Positions 1-4,657 of a stretch of 7,105 nt of DNA are shown here, piece after piece; position 1 is the stretch's first letter, and every line of letters begins with the position of its first letter. A program made the position numbers and the translations under genes. The stretch lies in assembly GCA_022013615.1 (NCBI GenBank), contig JAKLQB010000904.1:1-7105 (forward strand), given 5' to 3'. This DNA is from Desulfobacterales bacterium. GTDB lineage: Bacteria > Desulfobacterota > DSM-4660 > Desulfatiglandales > Desulfatiglandaceae. The notes below the pieces were generated by a model. It searched no databases. It was not told the origin of the DNA and was given only the letters and a program-made list of their open reading frames with translations.

Positions 1-437
1 CCGCCAAAGTATCCCTGGCAAGTAACTGGTTGGGGCGGCCCTGGTTCGAGATCCGTAGCAACAATTTTTTCTCCATCCGTATCAATCCGTCTTAAAACCT
101 CCTTAATCCTTCCTATCTCTCTTGGCCCCATTACGAAGTCAAGCTGAGGAAATCTCTTCATCAATTCGTGTCCTTTTTGCTGGGCCAGGCATCCTACAAC
201 ACCCATGATTAAACCCGGGTTTTCTTGCTTTAACTCCGACATACGGCCTAACAGGCTAAAGGCCTTCTGTTCAGGTTTTGCCCTCACGGTGCAGGTATTG
301 ATGAGAATGATATCCGCATACTTTGAGTTATCAACCGGTGAAAACCCAGAACTTATAAGGGATTGGGCCAGAAAATCTGAATCATATTCATTCATCTGGC
401 AACCCATGGTTTTTATGTAGAATGTCTTATTTTGCAT
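1..437 (-). CDS. miaB: MiaB-type tRNA methylthiotransferase, N-terminal part (gene runs off the window)
   Basis: Radical-SAM enzyme that adds a methylthio group to N6-isopentenyl-adenosine at position 37 of tRNAs reading U-starting codons; cytoplasmic. The ATG is at 437 and 145 codons are visible before the window edge. Seen directly: the N-terminal UPF0004/MTTase domain with MGCQMNEYDS (residues 11-20), NTCTVR (47-52) and GVVGCLAQQKG (79-89). Cys13, Cys49 and Cys83 are the three expected ligands of the auxiliary Fe-S cluster. The radical-SAM CxxxCxxC and the TRAM domain should lie beyond base 1. The start is 4 bp after the stop of the DUF4911 gene and has no visible Shine-Dalgarno, which fits translational coupling in the nadK operon. 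The family also contains MtaB and RimO; the NTCTVR and CLAQ context favours MiaB. Confidence 0.93.
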   Translation of the reverse strand, partial: MQNKTFYIKTMGCQMNEYDSDFLAQSLISSGFSPVDNSKYADIILINTCTVRAKPEQKAFSLLGRMSELKQENPGLIMGVVGCLAQQKGHELMKRFPQLDFVMGPREIGRIKEVLRRIDTDGEKIVATDLEPGPPQPVTCQGYFG

Positions 438-441
438 AACT

Positions 442-663
442 TTAGTTTACTTTAAGAGCAACAAGATCAAGCCCTTCTTCTCTCAAAGAATCCAGCAACT
501 CTGTAATCAATTGCTCACAACCCGGGGAGATCCGTATTTCCAAATATGCTTTGCCTGGGTCGAGAGTTGAGACTACGGCCATACCGTCATACGATTCAAT
601 GGTTGTTCGGAGGTAGTTGATATCCCTGCGATCCACACGGAAAAGGCGTTTAATTGTCTGCAT
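442..663 (-). CDS. DUF4911 family small protein
   Basis: A 73-residue protein of unknown function that I place in DUF4911 from its central signature ESYDGMAVVSTLDPG (residues 23-37) and the following ISPGCEQ (45-51). The length is usual for the family. The predicted pattern is helix, strand, strand, helix, strand, compatible with a small ferredoxin-like or ACT-like fold (inference). There is no signal peptide or membrane segment. Its ATG overlaps the last 14 bp of nadK in another frame and its stop is 4 bp before miaB, so it is almost certainly translated by coupling within one transcript. No clear Shine-Dalgarno precedes it. A link to tRNA modification or NAD(P) metabolism is suggested only by position. 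Confidence 0.85.
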   Translation of the reverse strand: MQTIKRLFRVDRRDINYLRTTIESYDGMAVVSTLDPGKAYLEIRISPGCEQLITELLDSLREEGLDLVALKVN

Positions 664-1537
664 CTTTATTATAGGTTGTCCCGCCCCACATTAGCTTGGT
701 TCTCAGTATGTTGAAATAGCTGTTATCGGGAGGTCGGAAAAGCTTTATTTTTTTTTCTGACTTACGAATGATTACCTTGTCATCATAATAGAGATCAAAG
801 CCTACCTGTCCATCAAAAGTCAGAACAACTGCCTCTTCACTCTTATTTTTCATTTTAATCTGAATAACAGATGTATCTGGAATGATGATGGGACGATTTG
901 TCAATGTGAAAGGGCAGATGGGAGTTAAAATAAAGGTTTCCATTGTAGGATACAGTATGGGTCCTCCGGCAGACAGATTATAAGCTGTGGAGCCTGTTGG
1001 GGTAGATATAATTAGACCATCTGCCCTGAAGGTGGTCAAAAACTCCTCGTTGATTGCTACATCGAGATCTATAATCCTTGCCAAGGTCCCTTTGTTGATC
1101 ACCACATCGTTTAAGACCTCAAACCTACATACCACTTTGCCTTTGCGTAATACCTTCGTCTCAAGCATAACCCTGCTTTCTACCTCAAGACGGCCATTAA
1201 TCATCATCTCGATCACAGGATAAAGACGTTCAAAGGGAATCCCCGTGAGAAAACCCAAGCCCCCTAAATTTACTCCAAGAATTGGAGACCCGAATCGCCC
1301 TACCCTGCGTGCAGCCCCAAGAAGGGTCCCATCTCCACCAAGAACCACAACCCAATCCACGGTCTTTGGGATAACCATCGATTCCTCGCAGCAACCGTCC
1401 AAAGACCCTTTGGTCTTCATTTCCTCTGAAAAGACTTTAATGCCCTTTTGCTTGAACCAATCTTTGAGTTTCTCAGCCTCTATTCTTGCAGGCTCGTGGT
1501 GGTGTTTATAAATGATCCCTACCGATCCGGAAGGCAT
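650..1537 (-). CDS. nadK: NAD kinase (ATP-NAD kinase)
   Basis: Phosphorylates NAD+ to NADP+ using ATP or polyphosphate (EC 2.7.1.23); cytoplasmic. The length of 295 residues is typical of bacterial NadK/PpnK. Motifs in order: GGDGT at residues 67-71 (catalytic Asp69), NLGGLGFL at 90-97, NDVVINKG at 143-150, the nucleotide-binding segment from ADGLI to SAGGP at 172-193, TPICPFTLTNRP at 205-216, FDGQ at 241-244, and a C-terminal LRTKLMWGG. Many homologues have His where Phe210 follows CP in TPICP. The ATG start is supported by a GGAGG nine bases upstream. It is the first gene of the nadK - DUF4911 - miaB operon and its 3' end overlaps the next start by 14 bp. A GC-rich hairpin sits in the leader just upstream of the Shine-Dalgarno. 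Confidence 0.96.
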   Translation of the reverse strand: MPSGSVGIIYKHHHEPARIEAEKLKDWFKQKGIKVFSEEMKTKGSLDGCCEESMVIPKTVDWVVVLGGDGTLLGAARRVGRFGSPILGVNLGGLGFLTGIPFERLYPVIEMMINGRLEVESRVMLETKVLRKGKVVCRFEVLNDVVINKGTLARIIDLDVAINEEFLTTFRADGLIISTPTGSTAYNLSAGGPILYPTMETFILTPICPFTLTNRPIIIPDTSVIQIKMKNKSEEAVVLTFDGQVGFDLYYDDKVIIRKSEKKIKLFRPPDNSYFNILRTKLMWGGTTYNKDADN

Positions 1538-1546
1538 AAAAGAGGT

Positions 1547-1551
1547 CCTCC
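1547..1551 (-). promoter_or_regulatory. Shine-Dalgarno of nadK
   Basis: On the minus strand GGAGG is followed by nine bases and then the ATG at 1537. This is the strongest ribosome binding site of the operon and fixes the nadK start; the two downstream genes have none of similar quality. Confidence 0.75.
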
Positions 1552-1562
1552 AAAGTAAGTGT

Positions 1563-1610
1563 CTAAAGTGACTAATCCCGCCTCGGCGGGACTAAAGTGA
1601 GCTAAAGTTA
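1563..1610. repeat. GC-rich hairpin framed by CTAAAGTGA direct repeats in the nadK leader
   Basis: A perfect 6-bp stem, TCCCGC (1576-1581) and GCGGGA (1586-1591), closes a CTCG tetraloop. It is bracketed by exact copies of CTAAAGTGA at 1563-1571 and 1592-1600, and a third copy ending in TTA follows at 1602-1610, a step of 10 bases. On the minus strand the hairpin lies about 25 bases upstream of the nadK Shine-Dalgarno and no U-run follows it, so it is not a standard terminator. It could be a leader element or simply a dispersed intergenic repeat. Confidence 0.6.
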
Positions 1611-1613
1611 TTT

Positions 1614-1655
1614 GTAACCGTTCACAGGTTCAGGGTTCAACGTTCATGGTTAAGT
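1614..1655. repeat. Degenerate heptad array, left arm
   Basis: The plus strand reads in register as GTAACCG, TTCACAG, GTTCAGG, GTTCAAC, GTTCATG, GTTAAGT, giving a consensus near GTTCANG with a 7-base period. It is roughly the reverse complement of the array at 1807-1834, so the two form imperfect inverted arms around a segment of about 150 bases. Confidence 0.6.
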
Positions 1656-1945
1656 ACAAAGAAAGCTTTGAAGACCCTAAGCCCTCGTTAAAAATGTTCT
1701 ATTCCCAAAGTAATTGTCAGTTTGGGTACAAATTTTGGATTAGGCATGACGAAGATAACACGTTTCTCATAAATACACATTCCAAATGAAGTCCGGGGAC
1801 GAGAATAGAACCTTGAACCTTTAAACCCGTAAACGCCTACAGTCGTTTTTAGTTCTTGATCTCAAAGCTCGGTATTTATCGATCATGCCTGCTCAATATC
1901 CTAAGGTTTCAACATGATAAGGGATACAGCAGCGGCCCAGTTTAT
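1656..1945. other. Rest of the nadK-ade spacer; no convincing gene
   Basis: Apart from the heptad arm at 1807-1834, this is AT-rich sequence with no recognisable RNA gene. On the minus strand a stop-free frame runs from about 1859 down to a TAA at 1688. Its only ATG is at 1780, giving a 30-residue product with no usable Shine-Dalgarno. I recognise no family and treat it as non-coding or element-derived. A nadK promoter should lie somewhere here or nearer nadK, but no -35/-10 pair is convincing. Confidence 0.4.
1807..1834. repeat. Degenerate heptad array, right arm
   Basis: The plus strand reads AGAACCT, TGAACCT, TTAAACC, CGTAAAC, a 7-base period that becomes looser towards the right. Its consensus is close to the reverse complement of the heptads at 1614-1655. 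Together they look like the terminal inverted arms of a small non-autonomous element. Confidence 0.55.
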
Positions 1946-3679
1946 TTATTCGCTAAATAGCGAAACAATTTCAAATCGGCTCACATCAACAAGTCCTTTA
2001 TCCGTCAACTTTAATTCAGGAATAACAGGAAGTGCTAAAAAGGAAAGCATCATAAACGGTTCTTCAATAATACAGCCCAATTTTGAGGCTGCCTTTTTAA
2101 TCGACTTCAACTGCTTGACGAGTGTCTCTAAAGGTTCCTTTGACATGAGCCCGGCTATGGGAAGAGGCGTTTTTGCAAGTGTCACTTTGTTGCACACGAC
2201 GGCGAGTCCACCGCCCATAAGTCTTACCTCTTCAACTGCAGTAAAGATTTCCTCATCACTGACGCCCACGGCGATTACATTATGAGAGTCATGGGCCACA
2301 GAGGAGGCCATAGCGCCCCGATTGAGGCCAAATCCTCTGACTAACCCTAATCCAATGCGTCCGCTGGCGTGATGCCTCTCCACCACACAGAGTTTTAAAA
2401 CATCCGATTCAATGTCAGACGTTACAAAACCGTTTTTTGATTTCACGTCTTCATAACTCTCATGTGTTATAAGCTGGTCGGGAACAAGTTCAATTACCCT
2501 GGCCTTACCCCCAGAAAAGGGAATGCGTAAGCTTTCAGGGCTCAAGGGGGCAATATTCAAGGCCTTAGATTCAATAGATGTGGCTTTTTGCAAGTCCACA
2601 GGGAAATTGACCAAGGCCCCATGGTCTACAACAATGCGGCCATCTTTGTAAACAGAAGTCACTTCAAAACTTTCCAGATCATCCAGAACAACAATGTCAG
2701 CGCTGTAGCCCGGTGCAATAGCGCCTCTATCTTTCAGACCGAAATACCCGGCAGGATTTAGGGTGACCAACTGGACCGCTGTTACAGGGTCCAGGCCCAA
2801 ATGGATCGCTTTCTTGATCATGAAGTTCAAATGGCCGCGCTGCTGAATATCTTCAGAGTGCAGATCATCTGAGACAAAACAGCAATGACGCGAATTTTTG
2901 TCGTTAACCAGGGGAAGAAGTTCTTCAAGGTCTTTGGCGGATGTCCCTTCACGGATCATGAGCATCATGCCGTTTTCCACCTTTTCACGAGCTTCCTGGC
3001 GGACAGTTGCTTCGTGGTCGGAACGGATGCCAGCAGTGATATATGCCTGAAGATCATGGTCGCTTAATGAAGGGCAATGACCGTCTACAATCTGGTCCCT
3101 GAAAAGAACGATTTTCTCAAGCACCTCTTCATCCCCCATAAGAACCCCTGGATAATTCATCATTTCCCCGAGGCCAAGGATGCGTGGGTCCTCTTTAAGT
3201 GCTGAGAGGTCGGAAGCCGTTAAAGTTGCTCCTGCTGTTTCCAGATGCGTGGCAGGCACGCACGAGGGGGCCATAAAAAAAATGTCAAAAGGGATTTCCA
3301 GGCTCTCTCTGAGCATCAAGCGGATACCGGGAAGGCCCATTACATTCGCGATTTCATGTGGGTCGGCCACAAGGGTAGTGGTTCCGTGAATCAAGAGAGC
3401 TGCAGCAAGCTCACGGGGGAGGAGCATGCTGCTTTCTATGTGGAAATGCCCGTCAATGAGACCAGGAACAACCCATTTGCCAATTAAATCCTTCTCTTCT
3501 TTTCCATGGTACCCGGAGCCCACGCCGACAATAACGCCATCGTAAATTGCCACATCTTTTTCCTGAATTTCTCCAGAGAATACATTTACAACCTTTCCCC
3601 TTTTCAGGACAAGGTCGGCAGGGATTTCGCCTCTCGCGGCAGAAATTCTTTTTTTGAGGGCCTCAACAGTGATATGCAT
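1946..3679 (-). CDS. ade: Adenine deaminase (AdeC type)
   Basis: Hydrolyses adenine to hypoxanthine and ammonia (EC 3.5.4.2) in purine salvage; cytoplasmic metal-dependent amidohydrolase. The 577 residues match the family. Seen in order: the metal-binding DGHFHIESSM (residues 76-85), HGTTTLVADPHEIANV (98-113), PSCVPAT (138-144), GEMMNYPGV (171-179), DGHCPSL (199-205), SDHE (220-223), VSDDLH (269-274), LNPA (307-310), and the C-terminal domain signature SSVAHDSHN (459-467) followed by MGGGLAVV. The C-terminal signature separates AdeC from dihydroorotases and other amidohydrolases. The ATG at 3679 is the only ATG in frame after an upstream stop and has no Shine-Dalgarno. Spacers of 281 bp upstream and 408 bp downstream suggest its own transcription unit. 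Confidence 0.95.
   Translation of the reverse strand: MHITVEALKKRISAARGEIPADLVLKRGKVVNVFSGEIQEKDVAIYDGVIVGVGSGYHGKEEKDLIGKWVVPGLIDGHFHIESSMLLPRELAAALLIHGTTTLVADPHEIANVMGLPGIRLMLRESLEIPFDIFFMAPSCVPATHLETAGATLTASDLSALKEDPRILGLGEMMNYPGVLMGDEEVLEKIVLFRDQIVDGHCPSLSDHDLQAYITAGIRSDHEATVRQEAREKVENGMMLMIREGTSAKDLEELLPLVNDKNSRHCCFVSDDLHSEDIQQRGHLNFMIKKAIHLGLDPVTAVQLVTLNPAGYFGLKDRGAIAPGYSADIVVLDDLESFEVTSVYKDGRIVVDHGALVNFPVDLQKATSIESKALNIAPLSPESLRIPFSGGKARVIELVPDQLITHESYEDVKSKNGFVTSDIESDVLKLCVVERHHASGRIGLGLVRGFGLNRGAMASSVAHDSHNVIAVGVSDEEIFTAVEEVRLMGGGLAVVCNKVTLAKTPLPIAGLMSKEPLETLVKQLKSIKKAASKLGCIIEEPFMMLSFLALPVIPELKLTDKGLVDVSRFEIVSLFSE
1949..1964 (-). other. Small perfect hairpin at the 3' end of ade
   Basis: On the minus strand TTCGCT, loop ATTT, AGCGAA forms a 6-bp stem that covers the last codons of ade and ends right before its TAA. 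AT-rich sequence follows (TAAATAAA) but no U-run, so it is not a canonical terminator. It may stabilise the transcript end or be chance. Confidence 0.3.
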
Positions 3680-3728
3680 GTTATACGGATATTGCCAATT
3701 GATTTATTAAGATGATTCTCTAAATATT

Positions 3729-3759
3729 CAATAGTCAATCGAAAATCGTCAATTTGTAG
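3729..3759. repeat. 31-bp direct repeat, copy A
   Basis: Matches copy B (3879-3909) at 30 of 31 positions; the only difference is C at 3747 against A at 3897. Internally it is heptadic: CAATAGT, CAATCGA, AAATCGT, CAATTTG. On the minus strand it carries TTGACG and TTGACT words that resemble -35 boxes shortly upstream of ade. Confidence 0.75.
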
Positions 3760-3878
3760 ATGTCTGTAATTTGTGTGTGTTGCGCCTTTTTACCTGTCGT
3801 ATCGTAGCGTAAATCCCGCTATCGGGGCCCTGGTGGAATCCCGAAGGGTTATCCCTCTGGGGCGGCTATGGCAATAGT
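3760..3878. other. GC-rich structured segment between the 31-bp repeats
   Basis: No ORF is supported. Seen in it: a short GT run (3771-3780), a CCCG-CTAT-CGGG hairpin (3815-3826) and further C-run/G-run pairs up to about 3864, such as CCCGAAGGG at 3840-3848. The word AATCCCGC (3812-3819) also occurs at the base of the nadK-leader hairpin (1574-1581), which suggests related dispersed elements. The rest of the spacer (3910-3960) shows only a direct repeat ACGGGTT near the kinase stop. Confidence 0.45.
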
Positions 3879-3909
3879 CAATAGTCAATCGAAAATAGTC
3901 AATTTGTAG
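3879..3909. repeat. 31-bp direct repeat, copy B, extended by one heptad
   Basis: Second copy, exactly 150 bp from the first. With the preceding unit at 3872-3878 it reads CAATAGT, CAATAGT, CAATCGA, AAATAGT, CAATTTG, a clean 7-base register. No gene is associated. Confidence 0.75.
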
Positions 3910-3960
3910 CTGGTTGCCTGACCAAATTAGGTTATGCTCTTCACGGGTTCTGAAAAACGT

Positions 3961-4563
3961 TTAACGGGTTGTTTTACCAATAACATACCATTCCTCAGTT
4001 AAGTCCGATGTGGTGTCAACAAGTAGATGAACAATATTCAGGTCGGGATGGAGATTTTTCAAATCTTCCAGGTTTACTGGCTCAAAATTTTTCAGGTTAT
4101 TGGTATACGCCTGCTCTGTCAGGGCATTGGATTCGTAGTTCTCCTTTGTCCGTTTGGAGATACGTGCCAGTGAAATCTCCTTTGGGCATTGCGTTTGCTG
4201 AATGACAAAGGTCATTCCATTCTTGGCAGCCACTTCGGCAGCGCGTCTCCTGAGAGCCTGAGTTACAAAGGTCGCATCCAGGATAATCCCCTGCCCTTCC
4301 CCTGCCAATTCATGGGCCATCCTGAACATCTCGTCGTAGACGAGGGTCCTTTTTTTCATGTTGGAGGCCACTTTTTCATCAAAAATATCTTCGTTTTTAA
4401 GCACTTCAAGGCGAATCAGGTCTGACCTCAGGATCTTGTATCCTTTGAGTTCAGCGATAACCTCTGTGGTTTCTGTTTTATAGGATGCAGGCAATCCACA
4501 AGCTATAAGTACGGTCTTAGGGTTTAATTCTTTTGTCATAAAATCGACAAAGGGTTCTTTCAT
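3961..4563 (-). CDS. COG0645-type P-loop kinase with atypical Walker A
   Basis: Small predicted ATP-dependent kinase, 200 residues, cytoplasmic, substrate unknown. The fold is indicated by a P-loop after a hydrophobic strand (VLIACGLPASYKT, residues 18-30), the LRSDLIR segment (45-51), Walker-B-like ILDATF (94-99) and an Arg-rich lid ending in RISKR (134-138). In COG0645 and zeta-toxin-like kinases the P-loop normally reads GxxxxGK[ST]; here Tyr28 replaces the last Gly while Lys29 and Thr30 remain. I chose the ATG at 4563, not the in-frame TTG at 4575, because GGAGG overlaps that TTG and sits five bases before the ATG. It follows the COG2187 gene by 94 bp. In many bacteria these two domains are fused in this same order. 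Confidence 0.82.
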   Translation of the reverse strand: MKEPFVDFMTKELNPKTVLIACGLPASYKTETTEVIAELKGYKILRSDLIRLEVLKNEDIFDEKVASNMKKRTLVYDEMFRMAHELAGEGQGIILDATFVTQALRRRAAEVAAKNGMTFVIQQTQCPKEISLARISKRTKENYESNALTEQAYTNNLKNFEPVNLEDLKNLHPDLNIVHLLVDTTSDLTEEWYVIGKTTR

Positions 4564-4568
4564 AAGTG

Positions 4569-4573
4569 CCTCC
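4569..4573 (-). promoter_or_regulatory. Shine-Dalgarno that fixes the kinase start
   Basis: On the minus strand TTGGAGGCACTTATG places GGAGG five bases before the ATG at 4563. The alternative TTG at 4575 overlaps this site, which makes TTG initiation unlikely. Confidence 0.75.
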
Positions 4574-4577
4574 AATA

Positions 4578-4656
4578 CAGTTGAGTGGTTAAATGGTTGA
4601 TTAGTTGAGTTGTTTAGATATACTGTTTCATCTGAACCAACTCAACGACTCAACTG
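4578..4656. repeat. Octad repeats forming a long hairpin between the COG2187 and kinase genes
   Basis: The plus strand reads in an 8-base register GTTGAGTG, GTTAAATG, GTTGATTA, GTTGAGTT, GTTTAGAT (4580-4619), then on the other side TCTGAACC, AACTCAAC, GACTCAAC (4631-4654). An inner stem pairs 4604-4619 with 4630-4646 (16 pairs, one G-T wobble, one bulged C at 4637) around a 10-base loop. An outer 9-bp stem pairs CAGTTGAGT (4578-4586) with ACTCAACTG (4648-4656). The structure begins one base after the stop codon of the upstream gene and ends just before the kinase Shine-Dalgarno. No U-run follows on the minus strand, so it is not a standard terminator. Confidence 0.7.
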
Positions 4657-4657
4657 G

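Noticed and set aside
1688..1780. 30-codon minus-strand ORF as a real small gene
   Set aside because: No separate ribosome site, no recognised family, and it lies inside a repeat-flanked spacer; kept only as part of the element hypothesis.
1949..1964. Rho-independent terminator of ade
   Set aside because: A good stem is present but no U-tract follows on the minus strand, and most of it lies within the coding sequence.
1914..2285. Plus-strand ORF of 123 codons, and similar plus-strand ORFs over 987-1223, 1245-1511, 4610-4924 and 5824-6192
   Set aside because: All lie antisense over strongly supported minus-strand genes, show no recognisable motifs, and are expected shadows of the coding frames.
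3723..3752. A -35/-10 promoter for ade (TTGACG, 18 bases, AATATT on the minus strand)
   Set aside because: The -35 match is good, but TTGAC is a built-in word of the heptad repeat and the -10 is weak; not strong enough to annotate.
3729..3909. CRISPR array
   Set aside because: Only two repeat copies, a 119-bp gap between them, internal 7-base periodicity, and no cas gene in the window.
4564..4575. TTG start four codons upstream of the kinase ATG
   Set aside because: The TTG overlaps the GGAGG that serves the ATG at 4563, and nothing upstream of it resembles a ribosome binding site.
4564..4657. Sequencing frameshift as the cause of the split COG2187/COG0645 pair
   Set aside because: A simple frameshift would not leave a 94-bp structured, repeat-filled spacer, a proper stop for the first gene and a well-placed GGAGG-ATG for the second.
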